Source: a virus
Strand: one strand, 5' to 3'
Length of the DNA: 35,886 nt
IMG/VR virus record: IMGVR_UViG_3300028417_000003
Span: 1 to 35,886 of that record
Under the pieces are notes generated by a model, which was not told where the DNA came from, did not search any database, and worked only from the letters and a program-made list of their open reading frames with translations. The position numbers and the translations under genes were made by a program. This document shows, one piece after another, positions 28,602 through 35,886 of the stretch (positions are counted from its first letter, which is position 1; every line of letters begins with the position of its first letter).

Positions 28602-28769
28602 ATGGATAAGAAAACACAACCAAACAAAGAGAAAGTTGCTGTTGTAAAAATGCTTCGCAATTATCAAATTGAAGAAAATAAAAAACTATTAAAAAATTCA
28701 ATAGTTGAAGTTACAGAAAATACAGCAAAAAATATGATTAAAAAAGGGCTTGCGACAGGTGAATTCTAA
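28602..28769 (+). CDS. Small head-region protein
   Basis: The 55-residue product reads MDKKTQPNKEKVAVVKMLRN, then YQIEENKKLLKNSIVEVTEN and a helix TAKNMIKKGLATGEF. The pattern of a short strand, a VVEV-like strand and a terminal TAxxxIxxGxA helix is common in small phage proteins coded next to capsid genes. The first copy of a 23-base repeat precedes it and the second is within it. The GTG of the next gene overlaps its end. Confidence 0.6.
   Translation: MDKKTQPNKEKVAVVKMLRNYQIEENKKLLKNSIVEVTENTAKNMIKKGLATGEF
28618..28640 (+). repeat. 23-base direct repeat, copy 2
   Basis: This is identical to 28573-28595. Here it encodes PNKEKVA in the 55-residue protein. The 45-base period equals 15 codons, as expected of a local tandem duplication. 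Confidence 0.9.
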
Positions 28770-29121
28770 ATTTAAACACCCTCCACAGCCTGATGATTGG
28801 GACGGAGATTGGCAGTGCATAAGCTATGACCCTCTTGAGCGTATTTCCGAATGGTGGTTGCATAGCGATGATGCTAAGAAAATAACAATCAGACGTATTC
28901 AGCATAATATTGATGCTTTGCTCAATCATAATGCAACTGCCAGAAGTCAAAACTTTGGCAAAAGGTGGGGTAATGGTCAGATTGTGGCTCGTGTTCCTGT
29001 TGGCTTGTGGCATGATAAAGGATTAAGCGAAGCGCATTTATGTGGTGATAGTAAGTTTGTTCATAAGTTCTTGAATGACGCTGACAATGGAAAACTAAGA
29101 ACCTTTGAGGGGAATTTATAA
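28759..29121 (+). CDS. Conserved podovirus-type head/neck protein
   Basis: GTG 28759 is preferred; a TTG at 28750 is in frame. The protein (about 120 residues) reads DPLERISEWWLHSDDAKKIT, then IRRIQHNIDALLNHNATARS and FGKRWGNGQIVARVPVGLWH, then KFLNDADNGKLRTFEG. Proteins with this D..TG/ISxW...RWGxGxxVARxP...WLNDxxNxxxRT layout are found behind capsid genes of many podovirus-type phages. Their role is not established. It ends on the base where the next ATG begins. Confidence 0.65.
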   Translation: MNSKFKHPPQPDDWDGDWQCISYDPLERISEWWLHSDDAKKITIRRIQHNIDALLNHNATARSQNFGKRWGNGQIVARVPVGLWHDKGLSEAHLCGDSKFVHKFLNDADNGKLRTFEGNL

Positions 29122-29744
29122 TGGCTTTTACTGATTATTCAGGGCTTAAAGGCGCTATAACTTCATGGGTAGAAAGAGCTGGTGACACGGCTTATACTGG
29201 CGAGGTTGATACTTTTATTGATTTAGCCGAAGCTAAACTTAACCGTGAATTACGCCATCATGAAATGCTTAAAACAACTACATTAACAACTGATGCTAAT
29301 GGAGAGGCAACTCTACCAACTGATTTTATTAGCGCTAGTGCAATTTACTGGAATAACAGCCCTAAGGTATTATTGAAAAGCACAAGCTGGGCTAGGTTAA
29401 TAGAACTTAATCCAGCATCATCAAGCGGCATTCCTTTCTTTTATTCGGTGCTAGGAACGACAATTAAAGTTTCTCCTGTTGCTTCTGGAGCAAAACTAGA
29501 GATTGCATATTACGCTAAACTAACGCCATTAGATGATACTAATACAACAAATTGGCTAATAGATTTAGCACCTGATTTATATTTATATATGGCATTAGCA
29601 GAGGGTGCAGCATTTACCGGTAACGATACTGCAACGCAAAAATATTATACCTTGGCGGCTGGTGTAATGAAGCAATTAAAAAATATTAGTGATTTGGCAA
29701 CATATGGCAATGTTCAGACAATTAACAGGGCGACAGGATATTGA
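29121..29744 (+). CDS. Head-tail adaptor (neck) protein
   Basis: The 207-residue protein begins with helices typical of neck adaptors (YSGLKGAITSWVERAGD, then DTFIDLAEAKLNRELRHHEM). It continues with a beta region (TTLTTDANGEATLPTDFISA, IPFFYSVLGTTIKVSPVASG) and ends in a helical bundle (LAPDLYLYMALAEGAAFTGN). It precedes the gp10-like protein, the standard order for the ring attached under the portal. Its stop overlaps a TTG start (TTGA). Confidence 0.75.
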   Translation: MAFTDYSGLKGAITSWVERAGDTAYTGEVDTFIDLAEAKLNRELRHHEMLKTTTLTTDANGEATLPTDFISASAIYWNNSPKVLLKSTSWARLIELNPASSSGIPFFYSVLGTTIKVSPVASGAKLEIAYYAKLTPLDDTNTTNWLIDLAPDLYLYMALAEGAAFTGNDTATQKYYTLAAGVMKQLKNISDLATYGNVQTINRATGY

Positions 29745-31159
29745 TACCATTTGGAGCATATAGACCAGACCAGCCTAAAACGGTTATGGGCATTACTAGA
29801 AATGTTGATGGGGTAATTCCTACAATAGACGGTCAAGTTGGGGTTGCTTATGCGCCATTTCCAAAATTAACTACACCAACAGATGCCATTGCATTAAGCG
29901 AAGACCCAAAAGGTAACGCTAGCATTGTTACTAAGACTGGAACAAATCGTTTATTCGTTGGGCAATCAACCTCTATTGTTGAAATGGACGCTACTTTTGC
30001 ACCTGTAACTGTTGGTAGTGGATTAACTGCTCATGGTAGTGATGATTGGGTTTTTACTCATTACGGGCAATTTTTGCTAACAACTAATATAAATAATGGT
30101 GTTTGGTCTTATAATGTCGAAACTAGCACGGCGGTTGGTAATGTAACAACCGCGCCAAAGGCTAGAGAGATATTTGCAGCTAATGAAATGATTATTGCGT
30201 TAGCTTGCGATGGCGATAATATGCGTTGGCAAAATTGCGCTTTAGGCGATCACACTAATTGGACGACTAGAGAAGCGAACGGCGATAGTTTAGAAAGTGG
30301 CAAGGCATTAGTAACAGGTCGGTATTTAGGCAATGGCAGGTCGGTTGTTTTCCAGCGTAGCGCAGTTAATATTTTTTCGTCAAATGGCGGCACAATATCA
30401 GTTTCTAAAATATCAGGTGGCATTGGTTCGGTTGGGCGCAGGTCTGTGACTTCATTTAATGGGTTGGCTTATTTCTTAGACACTAAAGGGTTTTTTGTTA
30501 CTGATGGCGCTACTACAAAACCTATTGGCGATGAAAAGATTGATGAAACATTTTTAGCAACCGTCACAGAAGGTGAATTGGAAAATGTTGATGTTGGGAT
30601 TGACCCTTATCGCAAATTAGTTATGTGGTATTATGGCGGCACTGTTTGGGTTTATCATTGGGTTTTAGGTGAGTGGTCTAAATTTACTGAAACGCTTACA
30701 TCTTTAACAAGAGTAGCAAGCTCAGGCTATACGATGGATAATATTGATAGCTTCGGCACAATGGAAACGATACCTTATAGCTTTGATGATCGATTTTGGC
30801 AGGGCGAGGCTTTATCTCTTGGGGCTTTTAAGGCTGATAAAAAAATAGCGTTTTTTAGCGGTCAAAATAGAGCAGCGACTATTGATACTGCATTACAAAA
30901 TATGGGGATTTCAACTCTGGTTAATTCTGCTACTCCGTTAACTGATGATAGCGGAGTTACTTTAGCTATTGGAAAGACCGATATTATATCAACAGACCCA
31001 GCATTTGGGAGCGATATAGCGGTGCAACCAAGTGGCAGATGCCCAGTTCGAGGTAGAGGCAAAAATATAACATTTAGACAAAAGCATGCAGAAGGAGCTA
31101 CTTGGAATAATGCAAGAGGCATTGACCATATAGAAAGCTCAGGAGGCGGCAAAAGGTGA
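29741..31159 (+). CDS. P22 gp10-like DNA-stabilisation / tail hub protein
   Basis: The 472-residue protein opens with IPFGAYRPDQPKT, the conserved N-terminus of this family in podovirus-type phages, which supports the TTG start at 29741. Repeated beta blades follow (TKTGTNRLFVGQSTSIVEMD, FTHYGQFLLTTNINNGVWSY, VGSVGRRSVTSF-like segments, YFLDTKGFFVTDGATTKPIG). Such proteins sit below the neck adaptor and hold packaged DNA in. The stop overlaps a GTG start of the next gene. Confidence 0.8.
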   Translation: MIPFGAYRPDQPKTVMGITRNVDGVIPTIDGQVGVAYAPFPKLTTPTDAIALSEDPKGNASIVTKTGTNRLFVGQSTSIVEMDATFAPVTVGSGLTAHGSDDWVFTHYGQFLLTTNINNGVWSYNVETSTAVGNVTTAPKAREIFAANEMIIALACDGDNMRWQNCALGDHTNWTTREANGDSLESGKALVTGRYLGNGRSVVFQRSAVNIFSSNGGTISVSKISGGIGSVGRRSVTSFNGLAYFLDTKGFFVTDGATTKPIGDEKIDETFLATVTEGELENVDVGIDPYRKLVMWYYGGTVWVYHWVLGEWSKFTETLTSLTRVASSGYTMDNIDSFGTMETIPYSFDDRFWQGEALSLGAFKADKKIAFFSGQNRAATIDTALQNMGISTLVNSATPLTDDSGVTLAIGKTDIISTDPAFGSDIAVQPSGRCPVRGRGKNITFRQKHAEGATWNNARGIDHIESSGGGKR

Positions 31160-31497
31160 CAGCATATAGACGAAGCGACATAGGGCTAATATTAGAGGCT
31201 AAAGCTTTAACAGATGGCACTGCTACTGAAATTCTATCAGGTGACAATGGTGGGCTTACAATCAATGAAATAAGGTTGTTTAACTCAACTGGCGCGGCTA
31301 TTGTAACAACCGTTGATATTTATGACGGTATAAATGCTTTTTATTTAATGAAAAGTGAAAGCATAGTTTCAAATACTTCTAATGTTATTAGTGTTGTGCT
31401 TCCTTTACTTAATGGCTGGTCATTGCGAGTAACTGGTGCAACAGATTTGCAGGTTATTGTTCCTCATTTTAGAACTACTTATCGTGATGCAGTTTGA
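31156..31497 (+). CDS. Small beta-rich virion protein
   Basis: The 113-residue product starts at GTG overlapping the previous stop (GTGA) and is beta-rich (YRRSDIGLILEAKALTDGTA, then LTINEIRLFNSTGAAIVTTV). Such short proteins behind the gp10-like gene are probably tail or neck accessories. No specific match was recognised. Confidence 0.55.
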   Translation: MTAYRRSDIGLILEAKALTDGTATEILSGDNGGLTINEIRLFNSTGAAIVTTVDIYDGINAFYLMKSESIVSNTSNVISVVLPLLNGWSLRVTGATDLQVIVPHFRTTYRDAV

Positions 31498-31882
31498 ATT
31501 TTTAACAAAAGAAGATGTGATTGCGGACTGGAGCGTAATTAGCAAAATTATGCAACCTAGTTTTGAAGTGGCTGGGTCTAATGCTAATGACGTTCTTGCT
31601 ACAATACAAAAAGGAATTATGGACGTGATTAAGATAACTGATGGTGATAGCTTTTTATATGTTATCATGGTTGGGGGCAAGAAATGTTACTTAAATTATG
31701 TTGCTGGCTCAATTGGCAAAGGTATCATTAGGCTTGTAAAAAAAGGCATCAAAAGGATAGAGCAAGCCGCTAAAGACGGTGGGGCCAAAGAAATAAGAAT
31801 TTATGGCAGAGATTGGTCAAGAATATTGAGCGATTACAAACCAACTGGTGGCAATAATAACGAAATGAGAAAGGTATTGTAA
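31487..31882 (+). CDS. GNAT-like phage protein
   Basis: ATG 31487 gives 131 residues and overlaps the preceding gene by 11 bases; longer frames lie inside that gene. The layout MQFEFLTKEDVIADWSVISK, a beta segment (FLYVIMVGGKKCYLNYVAGS) and helix plus strand (AAKDGGAKEIRIYGRDWSRI, then LSDYKP) resembles acetyltransferase-fold proteins found in this position in several podovirus-type phages. They may be virion proteins that have lost enzymatic function. The acetyl-CoA loop is not clear. Confidence 0.55.
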   Translation: MQFEFLTKEDVIADWSVISKIMQPSFEVAGSNANDVLATIQKGIMDVIKITDGDSFLYVIMVGGKKCYLNYVAGSIGKGIIRLVKKGIKRIEQAAKDGGAKEIRIYGRDWSRILSDYKPTGGNNNEMRKVL

Positions 31883-31883
31883 T

Positions 31884-32699
31884 ATGGGCGGCACAAACGA
31901 AGGCTCTGCAAGCAATCGCACAAAGTTTAACAAAGAAAATTTCCAAAATGCTCTAGGCTCTGGTGTGCAATCAATGTTTGAGGGCGGCTACAAACCCTTT
32001 GATAAATCTTTATATGCTGGTCAAGGAGTTAATACGCAAGGCGGCTTTCAATCCATGTTAGACGCTTCTAACAATCCCGCATTTCAGTCAGGAGTTCAAG
32101 GGGCTATCGACTATACCAGTGGCGTGGCGAGCGGTGGCGCACCACAGCGTGGTTATGGGCTAACTGTTAATCCACAAGCAAGGCGTGGATATGAAACGCT
32201 AAGGCAGGGTGCGATTGATGATACAATAACAGCAACTAACAGCCCGTTTTTATCGTCAGGCACTTATGGCTCGGATAAGCATCGTCAAAATATAGGACAA
32301 GGCGTTGGGCGTGCTATTGCTGGCATGGATTATCAGAATTATAGAGATGATATTGGCATGCAAGAAAGAGATATTGCAAGGCAAGAGGGCGCTAGATTAT
32401 CAGACCAAGCTATGCGAGAACGTTCAATGGCTAATTTGCCAGCTTTATATAAAGCTGGAATGATGCCGGGTCAAACACAATTGCAAGTTGGGCAAATGCA
32501 AGATGCTGATAGGCAAGCGCAATTACTTGGTGAACAAGATTTATTTAGACGCACAGAAGATGCTAATTACACTAATTTGGCTAGGACACTGGGCTTATTT
32601 CAAGGTGGTTTACAAGGCGCAACTGGTGGGCAAGAACAACCAAATCCTTTCTTTGATATTTTAGGAACTGCAATAGGCGTTGGCAGTCAATTTTTATAG
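31884..32699 (+). CDS. Gln/Gly-rich virion protein, candidate internal/ejection protein 1
   Basis: The 271-residue product is rich in Gly, Gln, Asn and Ala (YKPFDKSLYAGQGVNTQGGF, then a helical stretch NYRDDIGMQERDIARQEGAR and EQDLFRRTEDANYTNLARTL). This composition is typical of proteins in the internal/ejection cluster of podovirus-type phages. It is followed by two larger proteins of similar type. No enzymatic motif is seen. Confidence 0.6.
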   Translation: MGGTNEGSASNRTKFNKENFQNALGSGVQSMFEGGYKPFDKSLYAGQGVNTQGGFQSMLDASNNPAFQSGVQGAIDYTSGVASGGAPQRGYGLTVNPQARRGYETLRQGAIDDTITATNSPFLSSGTYGSDKHRQNIGQGVGRAIAGMDYQNYRDDIGMQERDIARQEGARLSDQAMRERSMANLPALYKAGMMPGQTQLQVGQMQDADRQAQLLGEQDLFRRTEDANYTNLARTLGLFQGGLQGATGGQEQPNPFFDILGTAIGVGSQFL

Positions 32700-32709
32700 G
32701 AGTTTTAAT

Positions 32710-33762
32710 ATGGGCATAGCAAAAGCAATGGGTTGGGATAATCCATTTACACAATTTGTTGGTAGTAACCGCAACGCGCTTTCTAATATTGGATATGGTA
32801 TGATCGGTGCTAAAAACTTGTCAGAATTTGCAAAAGGCGCAACTGGTGGTGCTATTCAAGGGGGCGAACAAGATAGGCAAATAGCATCTGCCAATGAATT
32901 GCGTATAGAAGAAGAGCAGGCGCGACAAGATAAAATCACACAGGCTCAAGAGCAACAAAATCAAACTATGCAATGGATGCAGCAATCTGCGCCCAATTCA
33001 TTCGCTCAATTGCAATCTGGTTTGCCTATGGATCAAGCATTTAAACTGGCGCAAGAAGAATATCAACTCGCAACTCAACCACCAGAAGACCCTAAGTTAA
33101 CAACTGCTATTCAGAACTATCAATACGGGGTTGAAAATCCTGATTTTGCCCAAAATCAATTGGCTGGGAAAAGAGCTAGTGCGGTTAATGTCAATGTAGG
33201 TGGTCAACCATCTGCTGCAACAATTGGGCAAAAAGAAATAGATAAAAAATATGCTCCTGAATATATAGACTGGAGGGCAAGTGGCGGCAGTTCAGATATT
33301 GAAAAGCAAATAGGGCAGTTAGATTTTGCTCTTGAGAATTTAAGAAACAATCCTAATTTAACCGGCCCAGTAGTTGGCTCTGTCCCAGATGTAGTTTCTA
33401 AATTTACCAACCCTCAATCGATTGCAACTCGTGAGGCTGTTGAGGAGGTTGTGCAAAGAAACTTAAGGCTTATTCTTGGCGCTCAATTTACAGAAAAAGA
33501 AGGCGAGCGACTTATTGCAAGGGCATATAATCCTAATCTACAGGAGGGTGAAAATATAGCTCGTGTAGAACGGTTAATAAATCAAATGCGCCAAGCTGCT
33601 CAAGCTAAAGATAGTGCTGCTCAATATTATGAGCAATACGGAACTTTATCAGGTTGGACTGGCAAATTACCAACAATTGCTGATATGGAAGCGGCTATCG
33701 AGGGGCAAACGCCTCAAGGTGGCGGCATTCCAACTGCCAATGACCCGTTAGGTTTATTTTAA
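32710..33762 (+). CDS. Candidate ejection/internal virion protein 2
   Basis: ATG 32710 follows a TAGGAG ribosome site; an earlier TTG at 32680 lies within the previous gene. The 350-residue protein begins MGIAKAMGWDNPFTQFVGSN and has a Gln-rich coiled coil (about 65-140, with QEQQNQTMQWMQQ) and helices in the second half (IEKQIGQLDFALENLRNN, EKEGERLIARAYNPNLQEGE). The gene shares a base with the next start. Location and composition suggest an internal virion protein delivered with DNA. Confidence 0.65.
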   Translation: MGIAKAMGWDNPFTQFVGSNRNALSNIGYGMIGAKNLSEFAKGATGGAIQGGEQDRQIASANELRIEEEQARQDKITQAQEQQNQTMQWMQQSAPNSFAQLQSGLPMDQAFKLAQEEYQLATQPPEDPKLTTAIQNYQYGVENPDFAQNQLAGKRASAVNVNVGGQPSAATIGQKEIDKKYAPEYIDWRASGGSSDIEKQIGQLDFALENLRNNPNLTGPVVGSVPDVVSKFTNPQSIATREAVEEVVQRNLRLILGAQFTEKEGERLIARAYNPNLQEGENIARVERLINQMRQAAQAKDSAAQYYEQYGTLSGWTGKLPTIADMEAAIEGQTPQGGGIPTANDPLGLF

Positions 33763-35765
33763 TGTCAAAACTTGAACAATTCAGAGAGCAGTATCCTCAA
33801 TACAATGATGTTAATGACATTGATTTAGCTGTTGCGTTGCATAAAAAATCATATTCAACAACGCCCATAGACCAATATATGGATAAATTAGGCGTTGGTT
33901 ATCAAAATTCACTTTATGAAACTCGTTCTAAAGATAGTATTTCTGGGGATTATATCCGTGAGCGAGCAGAAATAACAAGGACACAAGAACAAACAAGTGG
34001 TTCTATTAACAAAGAGGCGCAAGCAGGACGTGCGGAGGGAATTGGAAGGGCTGGCTTGCAAGGCGCAACATTTGGTTTTGGCGATGAGGTGGTGGCAGGT
34101 GGAGCTGCACTTCTAGCGCCTCTTACAGGTCAGGGGCAAGGCAAGGACTTAGGAGAACGCTATAGAGCATATCTTGGGAGAGAACGTGGACGACTAGGTG
34201 AATTCAGAAAAACTAATCCTATTGCAGCTTATGGTTCAGAAATTGCAGGAGCAATCCCAACTGCTATTATTGGCGGTGGTCAATTAGCAGGGCGCGGTGC
34301 GACTATTGGTCAAAGAGCTTTATCTGGCATGGCTGTTGGCAGTGGACAAGGCGCAGTTTACGGTGGCGGTGCGGCTGATGAAAATAGATTAAAAGGTGCA
34401 GCAGTTGGCGGCACAACAGGCGCAGTATTGGGCGGAGGATTTCCTTATATTGGACGTGGATTACAAAAAGCTGGACGAGTTATTGGCATTGGCAAAACGC
34501 CCAGAGGTATAGCGCCTCTTTCTAGGGCGTTAGCTGATGATGATATTGCGGTTAATCAAATAGGGCAAAGACTTGGTGATATTGGCGAGGGTGCAACAGT
34601 AACAGATTTAGGGGCTAATTTACAACGTCAAGCTGGCGCTTTAGCCGCGCAACCTGGAAAAGCGCAAAAAATCATTAGAGATGCTATAACACAAAGAACG
34701 GCTGGGCGCTCAGGACGAGTAGCACAAGATTTATCAAGAACGGTTGGTTCGACAAAACCAGCATTTTCAATTGCCGATGATATTGCTAGGGAACAAAGTC
34801 AAACCGCTAAACCTCTCTATGATGCGGTTAGACCAGTTTTAGTTGATGTTGGTGATAACATTAAAGATGTTCTTTCTTCGCACTTTGGCAAGTCTGCACT
34901 TCGTAAGGCGGCAAGAGTTAGCGCGGTTAATGCTGACGATGCAGGGCGTATGACTGTTGGCGCACTAGATCAAGTTAAACAATCTCTTGATGATATGGCG
35001 AGTGCGGCACAAAGAGCAGGGCGCAATAACGAGGCAAGAGTGATTGGCAATTTGTCACGTCAGCTAAGAACTGCTGTTGATGAGCAAGTTCCAAGCTATG
35101 GACAGGCTAGAGAAGCGTTTGCAGGTTATGCTGCTGTTAAAGATGCTCTCGAAACTGGCACTGATGTATTTAAAAGCAATCTTCATCCAAATCAATTACG
35201 CCAAATCATGCAAAAAATGACATCGAGTGAACGTGAGGCATTAGTCAAAGGCGCTCAATCATCAATTCAAGATATGATGGGTAATATTTCTAATGATGCG
35301 CTTAAATTGCGCAATATGTTTAATAAATCGTATAATTTAGAAAAATTGCGCTTACTTATTGGCGATGATGCAGCAAATGCGCTTGTTAAAAATATTCAAC
35401 GAGAAGCAACTTTTGGACAAACTGCTGGTGTGGTGACTGCTAATTCTGAAACAGCGGCAAGAGCTGCTGCTATGGCAGAGGTAGCGCCTAAGCAATCTTT
35501 AATTCAGGATATAGGCAATCTTAAATTCGGTGATATTGCTGCAAGAATGGGTGGTAAAGTTTTTGGCAAAGCTTCACAAGCAAGACAAAGCGTAAAAAAT
35601 GAGGCTTTAGCTAATATGCTTATGTCAAGGCAACCAAATCAACAAACTATTCAATCGCTTCTCACGTTGCAAAACGCGCAAAAAGGCATTGTGCCACAAG
35701 GAGCAATAGAAAAAGCATTGCTAAGACTTCCAGCGCCAATTGCTGGCATATCTGGTGGGCGTTAA
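33762..35765 (+). CDS. Large ejection/internal virion protein 3
   Basis: The 667-residue protein has a polar N-terminus. A Gly/Ala-rich, glycine-zipper-like region follows (about 90-250: GLQGATFGFGDEVVAGGAAL, AGAIPTAIIGGGQLAGRGAT, GAAVGGTTGAVLGGGFPYIG), then long helical domains to the end. Glycine-zipper segments can insert in membranes and are common in phage ejection proteins that form a trans-envelope channel. It is the last late gene before the circular junction, and its stop overlaps the stop of the minus-strand membrane protein. Channel function is inferred. Confidence 0.7.
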   Translation: MSKLEQFREQYPQYNDVNDIDLAVALHKKSYSTTPIDQYMDKLGVGYQNSLYETRSKDSISGDYIRERAEITRTQEQTSGSINKEAQAGRAEGIGRAGLQGATFGFGDEVVAGGAALLAPLTGQGQGKDLGERYRAYLGRERGRLGEFRKTNPIAAYGSEIAGAIPTAIIGGGQLAGRGATIGQRALSGMAVGSGQGAVYGGGAADENRLKGAAVGGTTGAVLGGGFPYIGRGLQKAGRVIGIGKTPRGIAPLSRALADDDIAVNQIGQRLGDIGEGATVTDLGANLQRQAGALAAQPGKAQKIIRDAITQRTAGRSGRVAQDLSRTVGSTKPAFSIADDIAREQSQTAKPLYDAVRPVLVDVGDNIKDVLSSHFGKSALRKAARVSAVNADDAGRMTVGALDQVKQSLDDMASAAQRAGRNNEARVIGNLSRQLRTAVDEQVPSYGQAREAFAGYAAVKDALETGTDVFKSNLHPNQLRQIMQKMTSSEREALVKGAQSSIQDMMGNISNDALKLRNMFNKSYNLEKLRLLIGDDAANALVKNIQREATFGQTAGVVTANSETAARAAAMAEVAPKQSLIQDIGNLKFGDIAARMGGKVFGKASQARQSVKNEALANMLMSRQPNQQTIQSLLTLQNAQKGIVPQGAIEKALLRLPAPIAGISGGR

Positions 35766-35886
35766 TCTTTGTCTAAATGAAGTTTTGGAAAACACAGAAT
35801 TAAAGCAAATCCTGTCATAATACCACAGATAAGCAAAAACCATGTTGAGGGATTAGTTAGCCCATTACCTAATGCGCCAACGAATG
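35760..35886. repeat. Right copy of 127-bp exact terminal direct repeat
   Basis: This copy is identical to bases 1-127. Base 35760 corresponds to base 1, so the end of the last ejection-protein gene (stop at 35763-35765) falls on bases 4-6 of the left end. Everything after 35765 repeats the 3' part of the small minus-strand membrane protein gene at 3-212. Confidence 0.95.

Noticed and set aside
1-35886. CRISPR array, retron, diversity-generating retroelement or insertion sequence
   Set aside because: No regularly spaced repeats, reverse transcriptase, variable/template repeat pair or transposase could be seen.

Overview
The window is one complete, closed phage genome. Bases 1-127 recur exactly as bases 35760-35886, so the molecule is circular or circularly permuted with a unit of about 35,759 bp. 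Gene content is that of a tailed phage with a podovirus-like head and neck: terminase pair, large portal, scaffold, SU10-type (DUF5309) HK97-fold capsid protein, neck adaptor, P22 gp10-like DNA-stabilising protein and large Gly/Gln-rich candidate ejection proteins. No tape measure, sheath or major tail-tube gene was seen. The DNA is AT-rich. A DUF6456-like protein beside the terminase, the N-terminal fibre domain and an endolysin with a C-terminal membrane anchor suggest an alphaproteobacterial host; this is inference from family resemblance. No tRNA, CRISPR array, retron, diversity-generating retroelement or insertion sequence was recognised.

Layout. (1) 20007-35765, plus strand: fibre/appendage gene, a secreted ClpP-like protein, a DUF6456-like protein, then packaging, head and neck genes and the candidate ejection proteins. 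(2) 3-212, minus strand: a small membrane protein whose stop overlaps the stop of the last ejection gene across the circular junction. (3) 238-5052, plus: tail lysozyme, two receptor-type proteins and a lysis cassette (GH24 endolysin and three small membrane proteins). (4) 5223-11081, minus: a tightly overlapping early operon from a TTGACA promoter, with RecT, a coiled-coil partner candidate, a zinc/HTH protein, a frame-disrupted DUF1364 nuclease-like gene and many small unknowns. (5) 11214-18174, plus: accessory/early region with a ribbon-helix-helix regulator, HNH and GIY-YIG endonucleases, a PP-loop (PAPS reductase-like) protein, a GGQ release-factor-like protein, an internally deleted C5 cytosine methyltransferase, a PD-(D/E)XK-type protein and small zinc proteins. 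It includes a 709-bp gene-free stretch (13824-14532) rich in hairpins. (6) 18408-19930, minus: six small genes ending in an XRE/Cro-like HTH protein, divergent from the late operon.

How it fits together. Three transcription fronts are apparent: leftward and rightward from about 11.1-11.2 kb, and a divergent pair near 19.95 kb where the late genes begin. The ribbon-helix-helix gene sits directly behind a perfect palindrome, which suggests autoregulation. RecT is the only recognisable DNA-metabolism core gene: no polymerase, primase, helicase, integrase or transposase was found, so replication probably relies on the host. Points most worth a second look are the repeated promoter-hairpin-leader cassettes at 11.94 and 12.76 kb, the three-hairpin RNA candidate at 13.97 kb, the GGQ protein, the methyltransferase lacking its ENV motif, an apparent AUU-initiated gene and the DUF1364 frame break.
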